From positions 60,198,509-60,262,508 of the forward strand of contig CM073594.1 in the NCBI GenBank assembly GCA_037074705.1: DNA of 64,000 bases, in the 5' to 3' direction. Every line of letters starts with the position of its first letter. Position 1 is the first letter of the stretch. Position numbers and translations under genes: made by a program. This DNA comes from Zhengitettix transpicula. Lineage: Eukaryota > Arthropoda > Insecta > Orthoptera > Tetrigidae. Of the stretch, positions 1-14,290 are shown piece by piece. A model generated the notes under the pieces. It saw only the letters and a program-made list of their open reading frames with translations. It was not told the origin of the DNA and did not search any database.

Positions 1-3000
1 AAGTTTAATTGGACAATAGCGCGGACGTTATTTGCCACTGTGATCCCTGGAGGGTAGAAACCCACAATCACAGTTTCGTGAAATCAAGTTCTCTGAGTTT
101 CCTCTTTGTTAAGCACGTGTTTCGACTTTATTAAAAGCTTCCTCATTCCTCCTTTTTTTAAGTCAAGGGGGGAGACAGCTTCTCTCTCTGTGTGTGTTTG
201 TGGTCAGCAACTACCCGGAAAATCTCGGGGAAAAGAGAGACGGAGTAAGCCCAACCGATTTACTAAATCACGGTTGCTGATGAAATCACCATCAATTTCA
301 ACTACAACAAGCCCATTTGTCTGCGTATGGCTCTCCACTACACACATTCCCACTCACCCTTTCCGCACATCCCTGGTCCGGTGACGATACACGTGTTTCT
401 CCAAACAACACTAAATCTCATAATCCATATAAGTTCTCCACAGACCCATTATAGATATTAATAAATTTCAGAATAACATTTAGCAAACAGCTTAATATAC
501 AGAAAAAATAAATATACTCACTTTTCATGCATATCACTAAATAATATTTACAGTACTACATAAAACTAATGGCACAGACTATATTTTAATAAATTGTCAA
601 GACCTCGCTTGTAATTGTTAATTATGTCGTTGAAGTTATTGTATCTGTAAATGTAATTATAAATATATCATCAATAATTGTGAAAAACACCAGCCTATCA
701 GGAAAAAAAATCATCAAATTTAAAACATTCTATTTGACACACACGACGTTTCACCTGTTGTATAATTTAAGTTATCTAGAAAAATTTTAATAAACCAAAG
801 GTTGACAATTTTTTAATACAATTATGTTGAATTTTAATTTATACAGCATTAATCACAATTAACTATATGAAAATTTAAATTAACATAAATTTCTAAAAGT
901 TTTAAATTTGATAATTTTTTCTGACTTATAGGCTGGTGCTCTTTATGTTTATTTAAACAGAAGTCAGATGATTATTTAACCATAAACATATAATTTATAA
1001 CATTTTTAGCCATTTTCGTTTTTATTATTAAGGATAATATAATTTTTCATTCATGCCGGATTTTTAAATATTAATAATTATAATTGTACAGGTCTATAAA
1101 ATAATTTTTTGAAATAAATTATTCTTAAATTATAATGGTTAAATCATTTACCACTATCGATGAATTTAACAACACCCCCTAGTTTCATATTAACATGATT
1201 AGATTTGAAATAGTTCTAAAGAAAATATTCTTTTCTAATCCTGTTTATATCCTGGGGGAAATTTTCAATAAGTCACGCGATGTCCATGTAACCGTACAGA
1301 AAATAGAACGCTTTATATTAAAAATTAAATAATCTTTAAGTGTGTGATGTCAGTGGGGACGAGGAATGTACATTGAATTCCACTTAACCTGAAAACTGAA
1401 ACGTTGTGAACGGCCCTCTATAATCCGTAATAACTGTTTGGCTTTTGATGTAGCAGTGGTTTTCAGATTGTAACCACTATTTGGAGGGTGAATTCTCATG
1501 TACGTTGTCCGGTGGTTTCGTCTCGAAAGCCACGTTAAATCCTCAAAATACACTCATCCGTTATTTTGCGTGGAAAACAGCGTTTTAATATGTGATTCAA
1601 TATATCTGTATAGAAGTTGGTAATATATAATTTTTTTTTCTATAAAATTTATCACAAAATTTGACGATTTACTTGATTATTTTACAAATTACCCAGATTT
1701 TCGTTTGCCTGAGACGATCACAATATGTTCTTAGAAAAATATTAATTCTCTGTTCTTTATAGAACATGAAACAAAAACTTAAACTGTTGGATTTAATTCG
1801 GCAGTCATTTAAATCCAGCTGGAGACAACTTAAGGGTTGGGTGGTGTGGCACAAGGTTCAATTCTAGACTTACCGTCCCTTTTAATTTATAAAAAGTTTC
1901 CTATCACGCTTAATAAAATCGACCTGTAAAGGTAAAACATTGAAAGAAATGTATTCAATTGAGTTATAAACAGGTTTTCCAAAAATGGATTAACATTAAA
2001 TCCTAGAAAAGGATACATTATAGAAAAATATGAGGTGGAAGAAGAATTAAAAAGCAAATTTCTGAGAATTTTGTTAGACGGTAAATTTAATTGAAAAATT
2101 CATACAATTACTCTATTAAGATAAATATATGGCATCATATTCATATAAAATATTTCCCACACGAAATATATCGATTTTTACTTTTTTACCTGTTAAAACG
2201 TAATAAGGTAGCGGGCTGTTTGAGAACTAACTTATATCCACACTCTATTTTTTTAAAATATGTATTTATTGATGTATATATATCGCAGAACAAAAATAAA
2301 TGGAGTAAATAGGACTGAATTTTTTTAATAAACTTCAGACCGTCATTGAAAATTTAAGAAATTACTCCAGTTAAAGTGCAGTCACTAACACTAATGAATG
2401 GTTTTATTTTCACCTTACAGTACCCAGTTGTCCCATTTTCCCCTATTTTATTTGTGGAAAGGTGGTGGGAGTGGAAACATTCGATACTTTTTAAACCCTT
2501 GAAGCGTTTATTCTCATAAGGATCGACGGACGACGAACAATCTAATACAATCCAGCAAATCGTGTCTGTATATTTCGCCAGTTTTTCCCCCATATAACGT
2601 ATGATTTTTTTTATTTGATTGTATTAATCGAGGCGGAAATCTCTTCCGGTTTTTTTTAAAAAAAAATTCATTTATCGATTCGGACAAGGCGGCCATTGTA
2701 ACGAGAAATGTCAACGTAGGCAGATTGTTTTCCCCGCTTGTGTTTGCTTTTAAATTTGAAGCGGCGTCGTCCCCGTAGTCCTCCACCTCGTGACGGAATT
2801 GCGCCTGCTTTGCATTTTTTCAGCCCCCTACTCCTTCTTCTTCCACCGGGCTTGAAACGTTCGCAAAAACCAGGAGCTTTGCCCCGAAATCCCGCAGAAC
2901 TAATATACTTTGCCATGGAAATTTATTGCATTACATTTGTACGTAGCTTCTATTGAGAGCCCAGATTCTTTCAAGTATAAAATTCGGTTACGCTGTAGGG

Positions 3001-3419
3001 GGTGGTGGGTGAGGGGTGTTTGCGGTACCTTGTACGGACGGAATCCTCATGTATATCAAACAAATTATATGCCTGTGTCTAGAGACAGACAGAGAGAAAA
3101 AGATCCTCTTTTGCGGATGTTGCGTGTATCCGCACTCAAGTGAAATTAATTATTTTCCTTTTCTTTCCATCCCCTAAGCGAGCGATTCAGAAAATAATTC
3201 TACTTTCTTAGTAGCACATTCGACAGATGAAAAAAAATAAAACATTTTAAAAGTAATCTGTAATTGTAGATTCTGTTCAAGGAAATTGGGATGTTTTTAA
3301 AGATTCGAAGTTTATTAAGGATCAACTCCAAACTAAAAATTACTTATTCCTAAAATCTGGCAAACATAGTCTTGGTCTCTACAAAACCACATAAAAATAA
3401 TTTGTTGCAACAGTCTTAT
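1..3419. other. No gene recognised; one GC-richer island at 2620-2960
   Basis: AT-rich intergenic DNA. At 2690-2916 base composition rises and overlapping frames are open on both strands; the minus frame (82 aa) is very Arg/Lys-rich (GGGLRGRRRFKFKSKHKRGK). With no splice sites, signal peptide or family match it may be a promoter-like island or a decayed exon. Confidence 0.5.
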
Positions 3420-3890
3420 TTTTTATATAGAGGAAAAGAAAACCAGCGACAGTAGCTTTAAAAACAAAACAAATCAGCCAATTAAACTGAATTCTTTTAC
3501 GAAAAAAAATGTAAAACCTTATCAACGCCAAATTTTTTGAGCTAGTTTCAGATGGTGTAATTATCAATTATTTGATAAATTAGTAATCTAAAAATTCCAA
3601 TAAATCAGAATTTTACGAAGAACATAATTTATAATACGATTATGTACTATTAATCAATATTAATTATTTTTGATATAGAGGAAAAGAAAACCAGCGACAG
3701 TAGCTTTATAAACAAAACACAACAGCCAATTAAACTGAATTCTGTTACAAAAGAAAATGTAAAACCTTATCAACGCCAAATTTTTTGATTATTTATCAAT
3801 TATTTGTTAAATTAGTAATCTAAAAATTCCAATAAATCAGAATTTTACGAACAACATAATTTATAATACAATTATGTACTATAATATATA
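3420..3890. repeat. Tandem duplication, about 250-bp unit
   Basis: The block starting TATAGAGGAAAAGAAAACCA at 3426 recurs at 3676. It is followed both times by AGCGACAGTAGCTTTA, CCTTATCAACGCCAAATTTT and AATTCCAATAAATCAGAATT. The second unit lacks about 20 bp in the middle. Confidence 0.8.
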
Positions 3891-6800
3891 TAATATTAAT
3901 TATAATTAATCAACATTAATTAAATTTACACCTGGAGAGGTTTCAAAAATTTAAGAGTTGTTTTATTATTATGTTTAAAATTTTTCAGAATAAATATCTA
4001 ATAAGCTTATGGTTATTGATCCACTCATGTAAAATGACTCAGGCAAATATAATTGCTTCTTCAAACAGTTAAAAATGATGTTCCACAGAAATGATATATA
4101 TATTTATATTTATATATATATATATATATATAATTTTTTCGAACATATATTTCTATTCAATTTTATTCTTTTTATTTCGTATATTCCTTACACTACTTCG
4201 ACTGTCGACGGACTGGTCAGATTCTGCTGGATATTTCCAGTGTTTGTGATTTATTTTTGTGCTGTACAGTTGTACTATTAATTTATCTATAATTATTGCA
4301 CTCAGATGTGTCTTAATTCTTTTCTTAACTTTCAGATCATTCTATACATATATTTTCTACCACCGTTCACAATTTCGTAAAAACATCATAGGGTTTTCCT
4401 TACTTAACGAAAATGGATGACTTTCTTCCTTGTCTGACATATTAATATAATTTAACTGTGAATTTCTTATTGCTGTTAATTATTTGTAGAATTGCAACGA
4501 TTTTATTAAGTTTATATATTTTAACTGATCTATGTTACCCCCAGAAATGAGGATAAATATAATTAATAAATATCCCAACAGGTGGTGTTATTGTGTTTTT
4601 GAAAAGGGGTTAATCAACATTTTTATCTGAATAAAGCCCGGAGCGAAAAAAGACAAATATTACGGGAATTAAAAATTCGGATGTTCAGGGAAAGAAATTG
4701 TAATAATTCACCGGTTAGATATTTTTAAAGGACTTATTAAAGGGAATAGCCGTGGAACCTTTAATAAAAAAAACATAAATAAAATCTTGGAAACAAATAC
4801 AGACAATCTGTTTCTCTGCTTCCCTTTTTCCACACCATAGCCGATGTCTTTATAAAAATTCAGTTTTTATCTCTCTTTCAAAACCGTTATTGGCGTCTTT
4901 CTGGGTTACACAATAAAATCTTAAACGGCGTTTGGGGGTTCAACGACCTTTATCAGCTATCATGTCATTTTGCTAGTCCGAAAACGTTTTTTTTTTGTAC
5001 CATCTGTATTATGCATTACGTGTTAAAATCCACAATTTAACGCCGCTGACGAATTACAGCTGTTCCTTCTTAGTCCTTACCAAACAAAATACTTTGCCGT
5101 TCCGCATGATAAAATATAATATTTCAAAATGATTTCCTTTATCCGGTTTTAACTTCTAGAAATTTATCGTGCCGTATTAAGTTCCTAGTTAAAGTGCCTT
5201 TAAAACTTTTGGACTCGTATAAAGTCTCTTTTTATTTATTTAGTTCATTATTTGTGTTGTAATCTTGTACAATTAAATTTTTTGCGAACTGCTAGCACTT
5301 TAAAAGAAAATTGTAAATCCTTGTGGCCTTATTAATGTTACTGATGGAAGTTGAGGGACGCAGAGAACTTATTTTAATAGATTTTAACACTGTGTTAATC
5401 CTTTTTTTTAAATATTTAGACTCGTATTTTGTCCAGGATTCTAGAAGCCGAAGTTTTTTTTTGCTTTCGTCTCCGAGGCCGTGTGGTCTTGTGTCGCAAG
5501 AAGTGAATAAAGTTGTGTGACTTGTGGCAGGGGTTTGGTTTTTCCCTTCCAGCTCTTCTGAGGAGCAGGAGGGGGGGGGGGAGATATGCCGGGATTTGGC
5601 CGATGCGATGGTATCTGCAAGTTTTCTGCTGCGGCCTCCCGGTGACAGATTACATTTCGCTGGAAGAGATAGCCATCGACCAAGTTCTAACGCACTCTTG
5701 TCTGAAGTCCCCGCCGCTGTTCCCTAGTATTTTTTTCCCCCCCTGAGATAGCATCTTTGCCAGTTTCCTAAAAAAATATATGTATATATAAAGCGTGATA
5801 TCAAGTAATTTTCCTTCTGACAAATACGTCGACGAGTTAGAAAAAAACATCCGCAATTAATCAATTTGGCTTAAACCCGAACTAACTTCCAAATGATTCA
5901 CTATAATAAAAAATTAAACACTCACAAGGGATCTTAAAATCCCAAAGTATCGTAAATTATTAAATTACAGTCACCGGCTATAAGGGAGATTTTATTTCGA
6001 CGTTTCGGTACTCAGTTGTTGCATTTTCACAATTTATCGGAGTCCGATAGTTATATAATTCTGTTTAAAAATACAACAACGTTTCGGCACATATTACTGG
6101 AACCTTCTACATAATTTAACAGTTATTATTATAAAACATTATTAAATTACGAAATATATTCGGTATATTCCGCAGGAATGTAACATTCCTCCAAAAGCAA
6201 ACAACTTGTTAAAATAATTTAAAAAATTGTACTTGTGTTAAATTTAATTAGTGGCCATAAGAGAATTTATTTATGATTAATATTTCAAATTAATAAAATA
6301 GCCGTAATTTATTATAAAATAAATTTAAAAATGACGTCATACAAAAGTTGGAAAAGACTTCGTTAAACTTTCTATATTAAGCATCAAATGTTTATGAACA
6401 AAAAATTGACAAATTTTTTGTTAATTTATAATTAAGAAATTTTAACTTATTCGTTGTCCAACTTTTGCATCCATCATTATTTTTAAATTAGGGCCTATAA
6501 CAATTCTGACAATTTTATTTATCTGAAATTTAAATAATAAATCAATTTTGACTTAATGTCTGACTTCCACTAACTGTTAAAATAATTCCGTGGGGGCCAA
6601 AGGTAAAATTAACAGATTGATCGACACAAGTAATTGATCGTTGTTTGATAGCTATGAAGTTATAGTTATAATATTTTTTTGGATATTGCCGCACTTCTCG
6701 AACTAAGTTCCTGTCTATTGTATAATGTGTCGCCAATATTTTTTATTGTTTCTTTTTTCCTTACTTATGAATAAAACAATTTAACAGAAAAAAATGTACC

Positions 6801-7599
6801 TGCCACCATTAACTTTCACGGCTGAAATGTTGAAGTTTTGTTGGAATTTTGAAATTTTGTTACGTATTCCAATTATTCTTAAATTTGTAATTTATTTTTA
6901 AAATTTAATCTTTACTTTAAAATTTATTTTATTGTTTTTAGATGATTATTTTTCACAATCCTTTGAAGCTCTCACAAAATATTGAAACGTTGTCTATTTT
7001 ACTAAAAAATTTATTGAATAATGAATTATTAAATGAAATATTTATTACACTCAATAAATAAAATTGTTTCTGACTTTATGGACCGCACACTATTTATTAA
7101 ATTCTGGACTGTTTTTTTTTCTTGTAATTGGAGTGGCCAGTGAGCCGATTTCTCCTCTAGCCTTAACCCCACTTTTTATTTGGCTTGCTATCCTTTGTAT
7201 TTATTTTTTTCAATTCCTAAGCTTACCCGTGATTCAAGAAAATTTAATCCATACCTGTTAAGTATCGCGATACAACCGAATTTTCCTCCAACACAAATGG
7301 AATACGACAGTCTACAGATAAGATAATTAGGAATGCCGGTCCTGAACGTGGATTACTGATGATGATAAGGAGTGTTCGATGTCGTAGTGTGTTTAATTGC
7401 CGGATTATTACTGTAAGTATGTTAGTTATCTATTCAAAATTGCTGTACTTTTTCAGAGAGGATTAGAGTAAAGAGAGACAGTACGGCCGTAGTGACCACT
7501 GTTTGCCTCCGTTCATCTAGTATAAATTTATGGCGTGGGCTAATGCAAGTCTATAATAAAACCTGACGCTTTAAATCCTGGCAGTCATTTTAGAATCAT
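3891..7599. other. No gene recognised
   Basis: AT-rich. A short TA tract lies at 4094-4132 and a GC-richer patch at 5440-5740 with open but mutually overlapping frames. A GACGTTTCGG motif near 6000 resembles element ends seen elsewhere. Nothing is supported as coding. Confidence 0.5.
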
Positions 7600-8490
7600 A
7601 ATTGACTCCCCAATTCTTAATTTACCAACAACTTTAATCTCGATTACTTGCGGTGTTCCTCAAGTCTCGCTTCTAGGGCCTTTACTTTTAATTCTTTATA
7701 TTAATGATCTTCCAGGATTCGTACATACTCTTAAATCAATTCTCTACGCGGATGATACAAATGTAGTGATTGATTATTATAGAAACGAAGACATCTCTCT
7801 GGACAAACTAAAGGTGTGGTATAAAGTCAATACATTATCACTAAATCTAGAAGAAACCAAGTTCGTCCAGTCCTCAGAGGATGGTAATAACAACCTTCTA
7901 GAGAAGCTCTCGGCTGAGGCGCAATTTCCGGGTCTTCAAATTGATATAATAATTTAAAGTGGACTCACCGTATAGATCTGCTTGCTGGGAAACTCAGCTC
8001 GGCTTGTTATTGTCTCAGAACCTTAATGCAACATGTTGACATCATCACAACGCAACTGGTGAACTACGCGTATTTTCATTCCCTTGTGTGTTGTGGCATT
8101 GCAAACTGGGGCAATTGCTCCAGGAGCATTGAAATATTCAAGCTGCCATCAGAATACTTTCTAAAACGTATAATAAATACAGTTGTAAACCGTCTGCGAA
8201 TATGAACTCTTCCCGGCGAGTGTATTCATAAAATTTTAAAGTTTGTTCAGCGGGACATGAATCTAATTTAAAATAGCGTCGAGTCTCACGATTATGAGAC
8301 TAGAAATCGCTCAGGTCTAAGATCTTTGCTCTCTACCAGAGAAGTATTCACCATCCGGGGATAGTTTTATACAATAATCTTCCTCCAGATGTGAAGAACA
8401 ATAATAACTACAAGAGTTTTGAGATTCAATTTAAAAATATTCTACTGAAAGGCGCCGGTGTTTTACTCAGTACAGGAGTATCTTGATCGT
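7600..8490 (+). mobile_element. Jockey-like LINE reverse transcriptase fragment
   Basis: Contains CGVPQVSLLGPLLLILYINDLPG (quoted in part: GVPQVSLLGPLLL, LYINDLP), then ILYADDTNVV (around 7740-7770), and further down NWGNCSRSIEIF, LRSLLSTREVFT and NNLPPDVKNNNNYKSFE. This is the order of jockey/CR1-type reverse transcriptase C-terminal regions. Several frame breaks mark it as a relic. Confidence 0.75.
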
Positions 8491-9104
8491 TCCCATATTA
8501 ATTAATTTTTTTTAAAAAAATCAACAACAAAAGTGTTAAATCTGTTGCTAATATTAAGTACTTATTTCATAACTTGCTTAGTCTCTGTTGGTCTTTTCTG
8601 CTCTTTTGTTTGTTTGTTGCATGTACGGCCCGGAGTTCGCAGATTCCTCGCCGCTCTTGTTTCGTGAAGTGACTTGTCCGTCGTTTTTTTTCCTCCTAGT
8701 GTGCGTGTGTCATGTTTTGTGTTTATTCTTATAAGATGTGTAATTCTATATTTTATTTAATTTAATTCTCGAATCATTAATTATTTATTAGTACGTATTG
8801 AATTTTTTTAATTAGAACTGTAAATATATTATTATACCCTTAGTAAAGTTAAAGAATTATTATTTTTGTTATTATTAAAATATTTTACTTATGTTGCACA
8901 GGTAATTTGTGTTCCCGAATTTTAGTATATTTATATTAACTTCTAATTAATTATAATTGTAGCATCAAATTATTATATTGTAATTATATGTATTTACGCA
9001 TCCTATTTCCTCATACGAGTGATAATGGAATAAAATACATCAAATAAAAATCAAATCTTTCTTTATATTTCCCTTGTTCTCATGAACCCGTTTACTATGT
9101 TTTT

Positions 9105-9665
9105 TAGGTAACAGGTAACATGAGGGTAATCCACATGGTGGCAACTCCCCTTTAATAGCATAGGAAGGGATTTGAAAGGGGGGGATGCGGAAGGGTAGAG
9201 GAAGGTAGCCAATGGTTAAGTAGGGTCCCCGGACTATGGTTTAAGGATCCTACCCGGCAATTTGCCTAAAAGTGATGCAGGGAAAACCCTAGAAAAACCT
9301 ACATCAGGTAGGTCGGGTATTTGGTACTTGCCCTTCCGATGACGGGAGAGGGGTTAGCTGTGGGGTCGCAGCTATCCCCTCGCCGTGCCTTGACCGGTTT
9401 AGGAGGCAGCTGGCCGACTATTCCCATAGGAATATCGGACAACTATTACCGTATGCCCAAAGACTGTGACCCCGGAACATACACCTCTCAAAACAGGCCG
9501 AGGTGCCTCGGCATGTGGGGAACCTTAGTTCAAAAAAACCAGAGAGATGTGAATGCATCCCCAAAGGTAGCCTCCGCCAGAGCTCTCTGGGAAGGTTCAC
9601 CTGCGAGAGAATCCTCTCGCATGCTTCCTGTCTTTTTCTGATCAGGTATCTACCCTTTATTAAAT
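9105..9665 (+). repeat. Dispersed repeat A, copy 1
   Basis: Begins near ACAGGTAACATGAGGGTAAT. It contains AGGAAGGGATTTGAAAGGGG, GGATCCTACCCGGCA, GGGAAAACCCTAG, TAGGAGGCAGCTGGCCGACT and GAGGTGCCTCGGC, and ends near GAGAGAATCCTCTCGCATGC. The open frame inside it (9321-9641) is not kept in the other copies. A non-coding mobile element of unknown class. Confidence 0.7.
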
Positions 9666-10837
9666 TATTCCTTCCTCGGACAAAATGACTACGAGTTCGA
9701 TAAGGGGGTTAGGCATCTCTTTTACCAGACCCCCTTCCGCCGATATCAAACTACAATCCTTCAATAATGGTTTTAAATGAGATCGAATTTGTAAAAACTA
9801 TTTTGCTTGGTTTAGGCAAATAGTAATTCCAAAGGTGCTGCTTTATATTGCTTTGGAACTGATGTTCCGTTTAATTAGATACAGTTGTGTCGAGAGACTT
9901 AAATAAAGTTCTTTTGCAAATTCCACTCTCTTTGCATTAAGAGAAAAAAACAACACATTTCCCGGTTCCGCCTTAACGTGCCGTCGCATTCCAACCCCCC
10001 GCCCCCACCGCCCAACCCACAAAAAAACATTAAGGAGAAAATGTTGTAATGACCTTTCCTTTTTGCCGTAATCAGATATGCAAGTTTTAAATTAACAAGA
10101 TTGCGTGAAACATTAGCGGGCAATAGGATGGCGCAGATCCCCCCCCCCCCTCGTATTACCTAATTCCCTTTTCTAATGTATGTATATGAAATGCCAGTGC
10201 TTTGGCTGGAGGAAACTTGCCGGCGCTGTATAAACACAAAGCAAGCGAGCTAGCTCCACACTTCTGAGATTTACACACCAGAGAGCAAGGATAAACAGCG
10301 GCGGACGGCGGTGGCCAGAGATTACTTACTATTCCGGTTGTTTTGTTGGCCTAACTTATCTCTGGTTGGGCAGGAATTACGCTACCTGCTTCCGCGACGG
10401 GGCCAGCTTAAATTGCTTCCCAATACAGTGGTGGCTGTACTACGTCCGACATGAAAATTAAACGTCCCCACTCATTTGTATTCTGTCATAAACATCCCCA
10501 TGGTACGCGTACAATTTTCAACGATATTCTATGGCCGTATTTCGCCCTGCTGGACGATTATATACCAACGAATTGATGAGAAAAAGACAGGAAAACGTTA
10601 GCCAATAAAATCTTTGAGCGGGACTCCGCAAATTTATCACTGCGAAAACTCATGAAAATTAAAATAATCCTGACTTCTTTATCCATTAAAGAGGCACAAT
10701 ACCATAATTAAAAATAAAATAAACTATAAAAATAAAAAAATAAACTAAACTATTAAAATAAAAAAATAAACTAAATTAAAGTATTAAATATATTTTATTA
10801 ATATATCAGATAATAAAACCAGAAAATTATTACGAAT

Positions 10838-11040
10838 AAGAAAGATAGCCAAATACAGGCAAAATAAGTTATAGCATAAATACCACACAACGTTTCTGGG
10901 ATCCTTGTTCCTTTCTTCAGGTGCTAAGAAGAGCCTAGAGCGAAACAACTGCACTCGTCAGTTGACAAAACTCAAAAGCTTTTGACGAGTGCAGTTGTGT
11001 TGTCTGTATTTGGCTAAATTCTTATTATTAATTTTCATTC
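10838..11040. mobile_element. Foldback MITE, same family, partial
   Basis: Shares AAAGATAGCCAAATACAGG, AAATACCACACAACGTTTCT and GGATCCTTGTTCCTTTCTTC with the 62.9 kb copy, and has a central hairpin (GACGAGTGCAGTTGTGTTG against its complement). The right arm is shortened. Confidence 0.6.
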
Positions 11041-11794
11041 AGACGTAAATATTTTAATTTCAAGAAAATTATTAAGAATAATACTATTAATCAGTTTATT
11101 GATTTATTAGAGAGTTTTGTCCGTTTTACATTAGTAAATTTCACTATTTGTTTCCTTTTTGAAACAAAATAACATTTAAAATACGTAATCCAATATAATA
11201 GGGAGCTTTTTCCATTTTAATTAAATAAAACTGCACAAAATTTTACATTTTAAGAACAAAATTACATAAACCAATATTGGTCAAATCAAAATACCATCCT
11301 TAATCAACATCAATATTTCTAAACTCTTAAATTAAATATCTGAAGCATTAACCAAATTTGACAATCTCAATCATTGGATTATTTAAGGTATATTTAGCTC
11401 TATAACGCTTTACCACAAGCAAGCAATCTAGAAATTCTAGAAGGTAAATCAAAAACCAATTTTTTTTTCAACTAAAGAAATATAATTAGACTATTAAACA
11501 TTTTTATTGTTTTGCAATGGGGTTCTTCTGTGTCCTCTAATCTAATACATATATTTAAAAGGTTCCACATTTATTACATTTACAAGTCCTACACTTCATT
11601 TTTCGTAGTATATTTATGATCTCGAAGACCCTATTAATGTTTTGGCCACAACAATTGTTTCAAGTGTCTATGCTACAGCAGACAAACAAAGTGGTCAGTA
11701 AGATCCTGCTATAATTTTCAAAGCTTCACAAGGATTGGTCAAGGGACCACTCATTACAATAAAATATATGTGGTTGTTGATGTTGTTTTTTTTA

Positions 11795-12360
11795 TGTAAC
11801 AGGCTACATGAGGGTAATTCACATGGTGACAATTCCCCTTTAACAGCATAGGAAGGGATTTGAAAGGGGGGATTCGGAAGGGTAGAAGAAGGTAGCCAAG
11901 GGTTAACTAGGGCCCCCGGGCTATATTTTAAGGATCCTACCCGGCATTCACCTAAAGAAATGCAGGACAAACCCTATAAAAACCTGCATCAGGTAAGTCG
12001 GTCATTGGGTATTTGTCCTACGCCCTTCCGATAGCGGGAGAGGAGTTTGCTGTGGGGACGCAGCATTCCCTTCTCCGTGCCTCGACCAGTTTAGGAGGCA
12101 GCTAGCCGACTATCCCAATGGGAATAGCGGACAACTCTTACCGTATGCCCAAGATCTGTGACCCCGGAACATACACCTCTCAGAACAGGCCGAGGTGCCT
12201 CGGCTTCTGGGAACCTTAGTTCAAAAACGGAGAGGAAAAGGCATCCGCAAAGGGAGCCCCTTCGTATCTCTCCTACAAGGTTCTGCCTGCAAGAGAACAT
12301 CCCTCGCAGGTACTGCCTGCGAGAGAATAGCTCTCGCAGACCTATATGTTCTTTTTTTTA
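11795..12360 (+). repeat. Dispersed repeat A, copy 2
   Basis: Collinear with the 9.1 kb copy over about 550 bp, with many substitutions. The 3' end holds extra short tandem units built on CTGCCTGCGAGAGAA. Confidence 0.7.
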
Positions 12361-12449
12361 AAAAAAAAAAGCATTTAAGCAGTGTCAATATTCAACTTGA
12401 CAAGAAAAAATCATCAACAAATTGTATATCTTATTGTAAGTGATTTGGT

Positions 12450-14280
12450 GCATCACGTTTATAGATCTTGGCTTTACTTGCCATTCTGTTAGAGAAAAAC
12501 TCAAAATAGTGTTGAAACGTCCAGATATAATTTTATAATGAAATATATCTGACTATTTAATAATAAATTATAAATAAAACATAGCCTTTTAAAGTCAGAA
12601 AAAGATCTATAATTGGAAAAATACAGTGTTTCGTCGCAATATGTAATCTCTTCAGGTATATGAAGTTTTACAAAATTTTTATAGTCAGGGACTGTCTGAA
12701 CAGGTAGCAAATAGCGAATAACCAAGATACTTTTGCCACTATTAATCTCTTTGTGACTTTAAAATGTTATGTTTTATTTATAATTCATTTGTAATTCTTT
12801 CATTTTTTCAAATTAAAAATGGTTTGAAATTTAAGGCGGCATTATTTATTATTAATGCCAGATGGTTCTAAAAATCCATAATTTGTCACTGAAATTGAAA
12901 TTGTAGAAGTGAGAACTATTTTCCAATTGAACTGTTAAAACACAAATCAATAATCTGTAACGAAATAAAGTAATCCGGAGTTGTTATAAAGTGGTCCGCC
13001 TCCCCCCCTTCCACCTTTTCTCGGGGCTCTTGGGAGTTTTCCCGGCATTCCGTCGTACCAAGTACCGGTTGCTACGACGTCTTCCTCGACGCACACAAGA
13101 CATTTATATTGTGCTCGAGAAAAGAGAAGCACTTTTCTGTAGCGAATTAAGTCGTTAGTCGTGAGTCGAGCTGACAGCTGAAGGATCCGTTATCGACCCA
13201 CCCTCCTCTGCTTCGTTCGTTCCAGCCCCTAAATCCGTTTTCGTCGAGCTCCACAGATGCAGATGGCTTAGCTGTTGCCTTGTCTCTGCTTCAATTGTCC
13301 GTCGTCCATATTATCCACCTCTCCGGCGTTTCCCCACACACAACCTGAAATCTCCACCCCCAATTTCTCCGTTCCTGGCCACCCTCACCCCTACCACCAC
13401 CACCCTGAAATCAACCTCCTAGAAAATTACCGCATTCCCCAAGCTCCACAATTTCACCGTTGTACTGTCAACGAGAGACAGCAGCGTAGCTTTAAACGGA
13501 TCTGAAATTTGCCGGTCCGGTCGTCTCTGTGTTTATACGTCGACCGGCATTCAACATGGCGCTGTTTATTGCTTATGCTATAACTTGATTACGCGAGAGA
13601 GTGCTTACGTTCCACACTCTGTGCCCTCGAGTGGAATCCATGTTGCATGATTCTGGGATCTGGCCACAGACGCACTTAGGTTTTCAAATCAATTAGTTGA
13701 AAGCCAATACCAGCAATCTCCTCGAAATTACTAGCAAAAATTTTAATTACCTAAACAATTCCCATTTCACCGACCTAATTTAGCCCTTTGGAAGGGACGT
13801 GACCTCAGGAGGGTAACGAATGCCCTGAAGACCCGGACGAAACGTCTCCCTGTAGGGCAGTCCTGTCGAATTACGACAAAAAGGCCAACAGCAACCACCT
13901 TTCTCTCCGCGTACACGTACCGTGGAAATTTTTAATGTCTACGCTACCCTAGCCGTATGTTGTTAACACACCAAAGGATATCTTAAATATCACACCGTGT
14001 AATATTCTAATACAAATGTTTCTAACTAAAATATTCGTGGTGAAGAACTGTTTCTATGGTTTAACAAAATTATGAAAATGTTTCCAAAGAATACTCTTTC
14101 ATAATGTAATAACTTCAATGTTTCTTCTTTTCATACTAGGTTAAATGTTTTGTATCTAGATACGTGTAAATTATTCCAATTAATCGTAAATTAGTAATTC
14201 GTTTTGATATTTAATCTTTACTTTATACTTTTATTGTTTTATCATTTCTGCAACCCTTTGAAGATGTCACAAAATATTAG
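12450..14280. other. No gene recognised; GC-richer stretch 12950-13920
   Basis: The stretch has CpG-containing, exon-like composition and short frames (13275-13505 +), but no start, splice or domain evidence. GACCCGGACGAAACGTCT at about 13831 resembles retroelement 3' ends found at 49.95 kb. It could be a promoter or an old repeat. Confidence 0.4.
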
Positions 14281-14290
14281 TTTAAACATA

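Noticed and set aside
2668..2916. 82-aa Arg/Lys-rich ORF as a cationic peptide gene
   Set aside because: No signal peptide or splice signals, and overlapping frames are open on both strands, as expected of a GC-richer island.
9321..9641. 106-aa + strand ORF
   Set aside because: Lies in dispersed repeat A; the other two copies do not preserve the frame.
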